NCBI GenBank assembly: GCA_045807125.1
Contig: JBJMHZ010000028.1
Span: 1 to 64,000, forward strand
Direction of reading: 5' to 3'
Origin: JBJMHZ01 sp045807125
GTDB lineage: Bacteria > Actinomycetota > Actinomycetes > JAWWOL01
DNA: 64,000 nt
The notes under the pieces are model-generated. The model was not told where the DNA came from, ran no database searches, and saw only the letters and a list, made by a program, of their open reading frames with translations. This document shows positions 18,320-25,947 of the stretch, piece after piece; within the stretch, counting starts at the first letter, position 1, and each line of letters begins with the position of its first letter. Position numbers and translations under genes: made by a program.

Positions 18320-19498
18320 ATGGGAGCAGGGTCACCGCACGTCGCCATCGTCGGCGGCGGCATCGCCGGCCTCACTCTCGGTCTCGCTCTGGCCCGCGCA
18401 GAAGTGCCGTTCGCCCTGCACGAGCAGGCCGATCACCTGCGCGAGGTGGGAGCCGGCATCCAGCTCGCGCCCAGTGCGACGCGGCTGCTGGACCGGCTGG
18501 GCCTCGCGACCGCCTTGCGCTCGATCGCCTCGACGCCGGTGGCGATGGAGTTCCGTCGGTGGGCCGACAATTCGGTGCTTGTCCGTCACGCCCTCGGTCC
18601 GGAGCTCGAGGAGCGGTACGGCGCCCCCTACTACACCGTGCATCGCGCAGACCTCCAGCGAGCGCTCATCGACGCCCTCTCCGTAGACGCGTTGCGAGTG
18701 GGTCGGCGTTGCATCGCCGTCAGGGAGAATCCTGACGGCGTGACGCTCTGGTTCGCCGACGGCAGCAGTGCGTCAGCCGACGTCACCGTCGGCGCCGACG
18801 GGATCCATTCCGTCGTGCGGGGCACGCTGGCCGCGGATCATCCGCGCTTCTCGGGGGAGACGATCTACCGAGGGCTCGTCCCCGCCGATCGACTGCCTCC
18901 TTCGCTGCGCGAGCCGAAGGTCGTGCTGTGGCTGGGGCCCGGTCAGCACTGCGTGCGCTACCCCGTCGCCGGGGATCGACTGGTCAGCTTCTCTGCCACC
19001 GTGCCGGGCTCGGACTGGCGGTCGGAGTCGTGGTCCGCGCAGGGAAGCGTCGACGACCTCGTCGAGGCCTACGCCGACTGGCATCCCGACGTGGTGAGCC
19101 TGCTGGGCGCGGCCGACTCGGTCAGTCGATGGGCGCTGCACGACCGTGAACCGATCGACCGCTGGAGCACCGGCCGCGTCACGCTCGTCGGTGACTCGGC
19201 GCACCCCATGCTGCCGTTCCTCGCCCAGGGAGCCAACCAGGCCGTCGAGGACGCCGTCGTGCTCGCCGCTTGCCTGCGCGGCATCGCGCCGGCCGGAATC
19301 GCAGCCGCGCTCGCCCGCTACGAGGGCATCCGCCGCGCGCGCACGGCGGAGGTGCAGCGCAGGTCGCGCGCCAACACGACGACGTTCCACCTCGACGACG
19401 GAGAGGAGCAGCGGGCTCGCGATGCGGCGATGACGACGCTCGACCGGCGGGCGCAGGATTGGCTGTACGGCTACGACGCCGAGCTCGCCACGGGCTGA
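18320..19498 (+). CDS. FAD-dependent aromatic monooxygenase (salicylate hydroxylase-like)
   Basis: 392 residues from the ATG at nt 18320, which has GGAGG five bases upstream. An in-frame ATG at nt 18299 is less likely. Group A flavin monooxygenase motifs are all present: GxGxxG dinucleotide fold (VAIVGGGIAGL), DG motif (GADGIHS) and GD motif (LVGDSAHPMLPFLAQG). These enzymes hydroxylate activated aromatic rings, typically hydroxy- or aminobenzoates, using NAD(P)H and oxygen. Lying between the SznF-type operon and an aminohydroxybenzoate-type operon, it is a good candidate for tailoring an aminohydroxybenzoate. The exact substrate is inferred only from context. Confidence 0.9.
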   Translation: MGAGSPHVAIVGGGIAGLTLGLALARAEVPFALHEQADHLREVGAGIQLAPSATRLLDRLGLATALRSIASTPVAMEFRRWADNSVLVRHALGPELEERYGAPYYTVHRADLQRALIDALSVDALRVGRRCIAVRENPDGVTLWFADGSSASADVTVGADGIHSVVRGTLAADHPRFSGETIYRGLVPADRLPPSLREPKVVLWLGPGQHCVRYPVAGDRLVSFSATVPGSDWRSESWSAQGSVDDLVEAYADWHPDVVSLLGAADSVSRWALHDREPIDRWSTGRVTLVGDSAHPMLPFLAQGANQAVEDAVVLAACLRGIAPAGIAAALARYEGIRRARTAEVQRRSRANTTTFHLDDGEEQRARDAAMTTLDRRAQDWLYGYDAELATG

Positions 19499-19526
19499 CG
19501 AGAGGCTGCGCCGGTTCGCTGCGGCG

Positions 19527-20249
19527 TCAGGCCAGGACGGTGACCGGCGCACCGACGGTCAGGACGCCAGGCCCGAGCGCTCTGGCGTAGATGCCGAAGA
19601 AGCCGTCATGCGCCCGGAAGAGCCAGCGCAGGATCTCCGGCGAGCTGGCCGCCGTGGCCGGGTCGCGCCCCGAGATGCTGCATCGCGGGCATGGTCCGAC
19701 CAGCTCGAGCTCGCAGTCGCCGACGAGCAGCCGGCCGGCGCTCCAGCGCTCCTCGGCGAACGGCGGCGCATCGAGGACCACGTGCAGGTTGGGGCGGAAG
19801 CGGAGCGGGTCGAGCGGCTGCCCCAGTTCGCCACCCAGAGCGACCAGCGAGCTCTCCACGGTGACGTGCACGGTGCCCGGCACGTCCGGCTGGCCCTGCA
19901 CGTCACGGCGAAGCTCGACCGCCTTGCCGAGATCGTCGGTAAGTGCCGTGGCCAAGTGCGGGTCGTCCCATCGCAGCGCGCGGCCGTCGGGCGCCGTCAG
20001 CACCGGTACCGGTGGCTCGTCCGGCTCCAGCAGCTCGCCGGAGCCGTCCGGGTAGCGCGCCGACCACAGCAGCATCCGTGGTGCGCGGCGCGCCGTCAGC
20101 GGCCGCCGGTTCGCCGTCGCGAGGTCGACGAGGGCGTGGGTGCGATCGCCGGCGAGCCCACGCTCGTCGACGCGCGACGCCGTGAGCTGCTCACCGCCCA
20201 GCGACTTGACCGGCCAGCGGGCGACGAGGCGCACCTGACCGGCAGCCAC
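19527..20249 (-). CDS. MOSC-domain protein
   Basis: 240 residues. An N-terminal MOSC beta-barrel (residues 1-90, with the ARWPVKSLGGE start) is followed by a MOSC domain (about 110-235) with RFRPNLHV and the conserved Cys region GPCPRCSI. This architecture matches the mARC/YcbX-type family, which binds molybdenum cofactor at a Cys and reduces N-hydroxylated compounds or handles sulfur. It is the last gene of the leftward aldolase-synthase-amidase run, 102 bp after the amidase. N-oxygenated substrates would suit a neighbourhood with N-hydroxylation chemistry, but that link is speculative. Confidence 0.85.
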   Translation of the reverse strand: MAAGQVRLVARWPVKSLGGEQLTASRVDERGLAGDRTHALVDLATANRRPLTARRAPRMLLWSARYPDGSGELLEPDEPPVPVLTAPDGRALRWDDPHLATALTDDLGKAVELRRDVQGQPDVPGTVHVTVESSLVALGGELGQPLDPLRFRPNLHVVLDAPPFAEERWSAGRLLVGDCELELVGPCPRCSISGRDPATAASSPEILRWLFRAHDGFFGIYARALGPGVLTVGAPVTVLA

Positions 20250-20351
20250 GGGCGCCGGTCGGTGCTCCAGGGCGTCCCTCCGATGGCGCGCGTCGATCGC
20301 GTTCGGCTGCGTCGTAGGGCACGACCGTACCGCCTCCGGGCACGGGGCCCC

Positions 20352-21842
20352 TCAGGCGGCGGTGGCGCGGCTGAGCTCCAGCGCCCGGTAGCCGTCGTGC
20401 CACGGTCGCCTGCGCTGGACGGCCGCGCACGCCGTCACGACCGACGCCTCGTCGAAGCGGCGGCCCGCGATCTGCAGGCCCACGGGGAGTCCCGCGGGGG
20501 TCCGGCCGGCCGGCACCGAGGCCGCAGGGCTCGCCACGAAGTTGTACGGCGCCGTCATGCACCAGCCCACGAGCGGGTTCACCTGCTGCCCCATCACCTC
20601 CGACGGCCCGACCGTTCGCCGATCCGGCGCGTTCGCGATGCCGGCCACCGATGCCACCGGGCTCACGATGAGGTCGTGGTCGTCGAGGACGTCCTGCAGC
20701 GCGTCCAGCAGCTCGGTGCGGAGGACGTCGTCCAGCCGGTAGTCGACGGCGGACGGCCGCGCCCCCCACTCGCAGAGCTCCACGTACTCAGGTGCGAGCT
20801 CGTCGCGGTGGGCCAGCACGTCGATGCCCTGCCGCCGCATGATGACCACGAACTCGGCCTGCCGGATCGCCTGGAACCGGCGCCACATGCCGGTGAGCTC
20901 CTGGTGCGGCCGGGTGAGCCGGACGTCGACCTCCTCGACGATCGCGCCGTCCTCGCGCAGCGCATCGAGCGCCTCGCGCACGACCGCGGCGACCTCGGGC
21001 TCGACCGGCCAGCCGCCGAGGTCCGGGCTGTAGGCGACGCGCAGGCCGCGCGCCGTCCGCGCGAGCCCCTCGCGCATGCTGCCGTTCGCCGCCGGCAGCG
21101 AGAACGGGTCGCGCGCGTGCGGCCCGGCCATCACGTCGAGCATGAGCACGGCGTCCTCGACGCTCCTCGCCAGCGGCCCGTAGCAGACCATCGGGTTCAG
21201 CAGGCCGAAGCCGTTGGGGCGGCTCGGCACCGGCACCCGCCCGAACGTCCCCATGAGCGCCACGACGCCGCACATCGACGCCGGCACGCGGAGCGACCCG
21301 CCGGCGTCCGAGCCCTGCGCCAGCGGTACGAGCCCTTCCGCGACCGCCGCCGCACTGCCGCCGGAGGATCCACCCGCGTTCATCGCAAGGTCGAACGGCG
21401 TGCTGGTCGGCCCGAACAGCATGTTGTCGGTGACCGCCTTGTGCCCGAACTCGGGCGCGTTCGTCTTGCCGACGACGATCGCGCCCGCCGACTGGAGCCG
21501 GGCGATGCACAGCGCGGTCTGCTGCGGCACGTCGTTCGCGAACAGCCGTGACCCGCGCGTCGTGCGGACGCCGGCGACCGGGTCCAGGTCCTTCACGCCC
21601 ACGGGCAGTCCGTGCAGCGGGCCGAGCCACTCCCCGGCGGCGACCGCGCGCTCGGCCTGCCGGGCCCGATCGAGCGCCTCGTCGGCGCACAGGGTCACGA
21701 AGGCGTTGACCGCCGGATTGCGCCGCTCGATGCGGTCGAGGCACGCGCTCATCAGCTCCACGGGCGACAGCTCGCGCCGGCGGATCAGCTCGACGAGCCG
21801 CGAGGCGGACAGGTACGCCAGCTCGTCCATCGCGTCACTCAT
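20352..21842 (-). CDS. Amidase-signature family amidase
   Basis: 496 residues, typical length. The Ser-cisSer-Lys triad is visible as K84 (GVKDLD), S159 (GGSSGGS) and S183 (SDAGGSLR), with the same spacing as GatA. The family hydrolyses amides. Some members form or transfer amides in natural-product pathways. It starts 33 bp after the dehydroquinate synthase-like gene and is probably co-transcribed. A companion GatB/GatC is absent, so a role in tRNA amidation is unlikely. Its substrate is unknown, and an amide of the aminohydroxybenzoate product is a reasonable guess. Confidence 0.92.
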   Translation of the reverse strand: MSDAMDELAYLSASRLVELIRRRELSPVELMSACLDRIERRNPAVNAFVTLCADEALDRARQAERAVAAGEWLGPLHGLPVGVKDLDPVAGVRTTRGSRLFANDVPQQTALCIARLQSAGAIVVGKTNAPEFGHKAVTDNMLFGPTSTPFDLAMNAGGSSGGSAAAVAEGLVPLAQGSDAGGSLRVPASMCGVVALMGTFGRVPVPSRPNGFGLLNPMVCYGPLARSVEDAVLMLDVMAGPHARDPFSLPAANGSMREGLARTARGLRVAYSPDLGGWPVEPEVAAVVREALDALREDGAIVEEVDVRLTRPHQELTGMWRRFQAIRQAEFVVIMRRQGIDVLAHRDELAPEYVELCEWGARPSAVDYRLDDVLRTELLDALQDVLDDHDLIVSPVASVAGIANAPDRRTVGPSEVMGQQVNPLVGWCMTAPYNFVASPAASVPAGRTPAGLPVGLQIAGRRFDEASVVTACAAVQRRRPWHDGYRALELSRATAA

Positions 21843-21875
21843 CTCGGGGCGGCTCCTCCTCGACTGCTGCGCACG

Positions 21876-22994
21876 TCACTTCTCGATGCAGAACTCGCCG
21901 ACGGGCAGGCCCACGTGGCGCTTGTCGGTCGCGAGGTGGCCGAGCAGCTGGTCGCCCGGCTCGAGCTCGGTGACGTTGAGCGCCTCGGCGCCCGGGCCGA
22001 GCACGCGGACATGCCAGTCGTCCTGCACGGCGAGGCTCACCGGCACGCCGTCCGGCGAGCTGGCCGAGATGGTCAGCAGCGGACGGGACTCGAGCTTGAT
22101 CCGGCCCACGACGACGGGGCGGGTCGAGCCGTCCGCGGACACGGCGAGGACGGTGCTGCCCGACTCCAGCTCGCTGAGGTAGTTGGTGCGGTTGCCGACC
22201 CCGAGCACGTACGAGTGCAGGGCGCCCGCGTTGACCCGGAACGGTCGGGTCGGCATGTACGGCAGCGGATGCGTCTCGCTCGAGCACAGCACGAAGCCGT
22301 GCGCGTACGACCCCACGAGGATCCCCTCGTCCTCCCGCAGATGGCTGCAGGTGTCGACGCACACGCGGTCGCCGAGACCGCTGTGCGTGGTCGAGCGCAC
22401 CGTCAGCGTGGTCAGCGCGAGCGCGGGCGTGCGCGCCTGGAGGAGCGCGGCCAGGTCGAGGACGTCGTCGACGCTGCGCGGCGCGAGCAGGACGCCCTCC
22501 GACCCCTTCTCCAGCACGTCGAAGACGATGCGGGCCTCCGTCACCGTCGAGACCTGGCAGATCAGCCGCCCCGGCGAGCGGTCGGCGGCGGCGATGACGA
22601 TCTCGAGCGGGATCTTCGTCGGGTCGCGGAACGCCACGACCGTGCACGGCAGGGCCACCGCTGCCGAGCAGGCCAGCGCGAGCGAGTCGTTGTCGCGCAC
22701 GTCGACGTGCGCCGCGAGGACCGGCTCTCCGTCCCGGCGGCTCTCGTGCTCGCGGTGCAGCCGATGCAGCTCCGCGTCGGACGTGACGGTGACGAGCTCG
22801 ATGTCGGCATCGGCCGCGCCGGGAGCCTCGACCGCGCGGATCCGCTTGACGGTCGGCGGGAGCGTCGACAGCGTCCCGCCCGCGTCGTCCACGTCGTCCA
22901 CGACGCCGTCGAGCCTGGCGTGGACGGCCGCCTCCACGATCGCCGCGCGCTGCGCCCCTGGCACGGTCCGCAGGTCGAGCCAGGCGAACCTCAA
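21876..22994 (-). CDS. 3-dehydroquinate synthase II family (GriH-type)
   Basis: 372 residues from a TTG at nt 22994 that overlaps the TGA of the upstream aldolase gene (TTGA). The open frame extends further but only over the aldolase gene. It shows the archaeal-type AroB' signature: TKIPLEIVIAAAD, DVLEKGSEGVLLAP, GDRVCVDTCSHLREDEGILVGSYAHG and RPFRVNAGALHSYV. In archaea this enzyme oxidises and cyclises an aldolase product to 3-dehydroquinate. In Streptomyces the homologue GriH acts with the aldolase GriI to give 3-amino-4-hydroxybenzoate. Pairing with the aldolase here makes the GriH-type role likely. Confidence 0.9.
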   Translation of the reverse strand: MRFAWLDLRTVPGAQRAAIVEAAVHARLDGVVDDVDDAGGTLSTLPPTVKRIRAVEAPGAADADIELVTVTSDAELHRLHREHESRRDGEPVLAAHVDVRDNDSLALACSAAVALPCTVVAFRDPTKIPLEIVIAAADRSPGRLICQVSTVTEARIVFDVLEKGSEGVLLAPRSVDDVLDLAALLQARTPALALTTLTVRSTTHSGLGDRVCVDTCSHLREDEGILVGSYAHGFVLCSSETHPLPYMPTRPFRVNAGALHSYVLGVGNRTNYLSELESGSTVLAVSADGSTRPVVVGRIKLESRPLLTISASSPDGVPVSLAVQDDWHVRVLGPGAEALNVTELEPGDQLLGHLATDKRHVGLPVGEFCIEK

Positions 22995-23812
22995 CGCACA
23001 CCGGCCAGCTTGCCAGCCGGCGAGAGCGGCAGGGGCGCGGACCGTCCGTGGCCGTGCACCACGGTGGCCAGCTGGTGCACCAGGTGCCGCGGCGCCGGGC
23101 TGCCGAACGCCCGGCGGCCGACCGCGAGCCCCCCGCAGCCCGCGGACATCGCGGCCCGCGCGAACGTGACGACGTCGTCGTCGTCCAGCGCCGCGCCACC
23201 GGCCGCGATGACCGGTATCGGGCAGGCGGCCACCACCTCCGCCATCCGCTCGGGTGGATTGGCCATGCAGGTCTTGACGATGTCCGCGCCGAGCTCGGCC
23301 GCGATGGCAGCCATGTGCGCGAGCAGGACGGGATCGCAAGGATCGCCGATGCGCGGGCCGCGCGGGTAGACCATGGCGATCAGCGGCACGGCCCACCGGT
23401 CGCAGGCGTCAGCGACGGCACCGAGATCGGCGAGCTGCGCGGCCTCCGTGTCCGAGCCGATGTTGACGTGCACGCTGACCGCGTCGGCCCCGATGCGGAT
23501 CGCCTCCTCCACGCCGGCGACGAGCACCTTGGCGTTGACGTCGGGAGCGAGGCTCGTGCCGCCGCTGAGGTGCAGGATGAGCCCCGCCCGCGAGAAGAGC
23601 CGCGGATCGAGCGATCGCGCCCGCCCCTTGTGCAGCACGACGGCGTCGGCGCCTCCCTCGAGCACGGCGCGGACGACCTGTCCGAAGCGGGCGTGGTCGG
23701 CGATCGGCCCGTCGGTGACGGAGTGGTCCATCGGTACGAAGAGGAAGCGCCCGTCGACGTGACGGGACAACCGGGCCAGGCGCATTGCCTTGCCGTTGAT
23801 CGCTGATGTCAT
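22991..23812 (-). CDS. Class I aldolase, ADH synthase/GriI-type
   Basis: 273 residues from the ATG at nt 23812 with GGAG upstream. It is a TIM-barrel aldolase of the FbaB/2-amino-3,7-dideoxy-heptulosonate synthase group. The likely active-site residues are D29 (VPMDHS), Y149 (MVYPRGPR) and Schiff-base K180 (ADIVKTCM), the same spacing as the archaeal enzymes. GriI-type members condense aspartate semialdehyde with a triose phosphate to a C7 amino sugar that the GriH-type partner cyclises to 3-amino-4-hydroxybenzoate. It heads the leftward operon. The alternative, true dehydroquinate supply for aromatic amino acids, is less likely in an actinomycete. Confidence 0.9.
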   Translation of the reverse strand: MTSAINGKAMRLARLSRHVDGRFLFVPMDHSVTDGPIADHARFGQVVRAVLEGGADAVVLHKGRARSLDPRLFSRAGLILHLSGGTSLAPDVNAKVLVAGVEEAIRIGADAVSVHVNIGSDTEAAQLADLGAVADACDRWAVPLIAMVYPRGPRIGDPCDPVLLAHMAAIAAELGADIVKTCMANPPERMAEVVAACPIPVIAAGGAALDDDDVVTFARAAMSAGCGGLAVGRRAFGSPAPRHLVHQLATVVHGHGRSAPLPLSPAGKLAGVR

Positions 23813-24286
23813 CAAGGCTCCACTTCCGGGCGACCTACGGGCGGACGCGCTCGTCCGCCGGAGGGCCCGTCCGCGCGCTCGCGCGATGCCGGCGAGCGGG
23901 CATCGACGGCGCGGCGACGGATGGACATGCATGCGGCCGGCCCGGTGCGGAGCGATCCGGTGCGCCCGCGGCCGGCGAACGGCTATGTCGTGGCGGAGGC
24001 TGCGGTCGAGCTGTCCGCTCGTGAACGGCATGAGCACGTCATCGACTGACCCCCCGATCGTCACGGCGAATGGGCGCCCCGCCGTCGTCCCATTCGTCGG
24101 TGACCGAGTGAATCACGCGTCCCCATGGCGGACAAGGCGCGCTCGGCCACTGCCGAAGCACCCGACGCGACTACCGCACTTGGCGGCCACGCGATCGCAC
24201 GTGCAGCGGCGAATCCACGCTCGACGGCGGCGCTGCGTAGTCGCTCATGAGCGATGCGACACCGATGCCGCAGGAGGCCACGGCCG
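23813..24286. other. Intergenic region upstream of the aldolase operon, 474 bp
   Basis: No coding sequence is convincing. The open frames are Arg-rich shadows without family resemblance. The region must hold the promoter of the leftward aldolase operon and the tail of the MGMT-Ada gene region. Its one notable element is the inverted repeat at 24061-24103. Confidence 0.6.
24061..24103. promoter_or_regulatory. Long imperfect inverted repeat, candidate operator or hairpin
   Basis: CGAATGGG (24067-24074) and CCCATTCG (24089-24096) are exact inverted copies. The symmetry continues outward as TCACGG against TCGGTGA with one extra base, giving 14-15 bp arms around a 14-bp centre. It sits about 250 bp upstream of the aldolase operon. 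Confidence 0.45.
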
Positions 24287-25081
24287 TCATGCGCTGTCCG
24301 CCAGCACCGGCCGGCAGTGCCGGCACGGCCGGTAGCCGGCATCGACGGCCTGCGCCATGCTGCGGAAGCCGCGGCGATGGCCGGCGCCGATCCGGCGCGC
24401 ATGGTGGCAGGTGGGGAAGCAGGCGATGCCGGTCGTGTCGCTGCCGACGAAGAAGACACCGGCGGCGGCGAGCTCGCGCACCTCGTCGAGATCGACGTGC
24501 TCGGCCCGCAGCAGCGCCTCCTTGGTGCGCGCGCCGAACACGTACTCGCCAGGGTTGCCGTCCGATCGAGTCACCCGGTGGCACGGGATCAGCAGCGGCA
24601 CCGGATTGCGTCCGAGCGCCGACCCGACGGCGCGCACAGCGCGCGGGCGGCCGATCTCGCGGGCCACCCACGCGTACGGCCGGGTCTGCCCGTGCGGGAT
24701 GCGCAGCGTCGCCTCGAGCACGTCGCGCTCGAACTCGGTCAGCCCCCGCAGGTCGAAGCGGAGCGAGCCGGCGCGCCTGCCGCGCAGGGCCGGCAGCACC
24801 CCGGCCGGTGGCCGCTCGGCCCGCCGCAGCGGGCGGCCGAAGCGGCGCCGGTAGTCCTCGCAGAAGATCTCGTCGGCCGACCAGGCGTCAGCGGCCGGAC
24901 CGATCGACTCGGCGATGCGGACGTAGCTGATGCCGCGATCGGTGAACGCCACGTACAGCTCGCCGAGCGCGGCCGGCACCTTCACCCAGCCGGCGACGAC
25001 GCGGGCGAGCAGGTCCTCCGGCGGTGCGACCGTCAACTGGCCAAGCGCTCCGGTGAGCGGGTCGTGGCCGTTGTCCATCAT
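24287..25081 (-). CDS. MGMT-type DNA methyltransferase fused to C-terminal Ada zinc domain
   Basis: 264 residues from the ATG at nt 25081, with GGAGG eight bases upstream and an ATGA overlap with the sigma-factor stop. The N-terminal ~190 residues contain the O6-alkylguanine-DNA alkyltransferase domain with acceptor Cys167 in IPCHRV. The last ~50 residues match the Ada metal-binding domain: C221, C225, C253 and C256, ending GYRPCRHCRP. In E. coli Ada the zinc domain is N-terminal, followed by an AraC domain and then MGMT. Here the order is reversed and the AraC part is absent. It should repair alkylated bases. A sensing role for the zinc domain, which in Ada takes methyl groups from phosphotriesters, is possible. 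Confidence 0.9.
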   Translation of the reverse strand: MMDNGHDPLTGALGQLTVAPPEDLLARVVAGWVKVPAALGELYVAFTDRGISYVRIAESIGPAADAWSADEIFCEDYRRRFGRPLRRAERPPAGVLPALRGRRAGSLRFDLRGLTEFERDVLEATLRIPHGQTRPYAWVAREIGRPRAVRAVGSALGRNPVPLLIPCHRVTRSDGNPGEYVFGARTKEALLRAEHVDLDEVRELAAAGVFFVGSDTTGIACFPTCHHARRIGAGHRRGFRSMAQAVDAGYRPCRHCRPVLADSA

Positions 25082-25785
25082 GGGTGCTGCCTCCTGGCGG
25101 CGATCCTCGGCGTCGCGTCGGTGACCGGCGCGACCGAGCCGGTGCGCCGGGCCGGAGCGGCGCGCCGTTGCGACGTGGGGAAGGGCCGGACGACGCCCGG
25201 TGGCGGCGCCGGGTAGGCGCTCCGCAATCGGGCCAGCCCGCGGGACACGTACGACTTGGCCGTCCCCTCGGGACAGCTCAATGCCGCGGCCACCTCGATC
25301 ATGGGCAGGCCGACCACGTGCCGGAGGACGACGGCGACGCGCTGCGCGGGCGGCAGCTGGACGAGCAGCCCGGCCAGCTCGCGCAGCGTCTCCTCGCCCT
25401 CGACCAGCTCCTCGACGCCCGCGCCGGCGGCCGGCAGGTCGAGCGCGTCGGAGAGCATCACCTGGCGAGGCCGGCGACTCGCGTCGCGCAGCGCGTTGCG
25501 CCAGGTGTTGAGCAGGATCGTCACCAGCCACGCGCGCGGCCGCAGGGCCGCGATGCGGTCCCTGTCGTAGCCGCGCAGCGCGCGGTAGGCGCGGAGGAAC
25601 GCCTCCGCGGCAAGATCCTCGGCGTCGTACCGATGGCCGGTCACCCGCAGCGCGACCGAGTACACGACCCGCTCGTGGGCCCGCACGAGATCGACGAATC
25701 CGGCGTCGAGGTCGTCGAGCAGCAGGGCCGGGACGGCATCGACCGGATCGCGTGGCTCCGCGCCGTTGCCGTCAAGGTCGGTCAC
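25078..25785 (-). CDS. ECF-type RNA polymerase sigma factor
   Basis: 235 residues from a GTG at nt 25785. Region 2 (residues ~28-95) shows VYSVALRVTG.RYDAEDLAAEAFLRAYRAL and the following YDRDRIAALRPRAWLVTI. Region 4 (about 135-190) shows LPPAQRVAVVLRHVVGLPMIEVAAALSCPEGTAKSY. A ~40-residue basic, disordered tail follows. No anti-sigma factor adjoins it. Its stop overlaps the start of the MGMT-Ada gene, so the two are probably co-translated. This suggests that the sigma factor participates in a response to alkylation or nitrosative damage (inference). Confidence 0.9.
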   Translation of the reverse strand: MTDLDGNGAEPRDPVDAVPALLLDDLDAGFVDLVRAHERVVYSVALRVTGHRYDAEDLAAEAFLRAYRALRGYDRDRIAALRPRAWLVTILLNTWRNALRDASRRPRQVMLSDALDLPAAGAGVEELVEGEETLRELAGLLVQLPPAQRVAVVLRHVVGLPMIEVAAALSCPEGTAKSYVSRGLARLRSAYPAPPPGVVRPFPTSQRRAAPARRTGSVAPVTDATPRIAARRQHP

Positions 25786-25792
25786 ATGGATG

Positions 25793-25903
25793 AGAACACC
25801 ACAGCACGATCTCGGTTGCGCGCCTTCCGGCGGCGGTCAGCATGGGTCGCACGGGTGGCTCGCCATCCGATCGGCGCAACCACGATGCCGCCGACGGTGT
25901 TCT
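25793..25903. repeat. Nested inverted repeats between sigma factor and transposase genes
   Basis: Two 8-bp perfect inverted pairs are nested: AGAACACC (25793-25800) with GGTGTTCT (25896-25903), and GGTTGCGC (25814-25821) with GCGCAACC (25874-25881). The inter-arm spacing is 13 bp on one side and 14 on the other, so the whole forms a ~29-bp-arm imperfect palindrome around a 52-bp centre. It starts 8 bp from the sigma-factor GTG. Confidence 0.6.
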
Positions 25904-25947
25904 GGGGTCACCATGGGGAGAGCACACGGGGCCGAGCGGGGGATGGC

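Noticed and set aside
17983..18735. Open frame across the divergent control region
   Set aside because: It is Ser/Arg-rich and runs into the FAD monooxygenase in another frame, whose motifs are unmistakable.
15071..23812. Reading the cluster as streptozotocin biosynthesis
   Set aside because: Only the arginine methylation and N-nitrosation steps are represented. No aminosugar or coupling genes are seen, and the aminohydroxybenzoate-type genes point to another product.
23790..24335. 181-residue plus-strand open frame in the intergenic gap
   Set aside because: It is Arg-rich without hydrophobic core pattern or family resemblance and overlaps the aldolase start region antisense.
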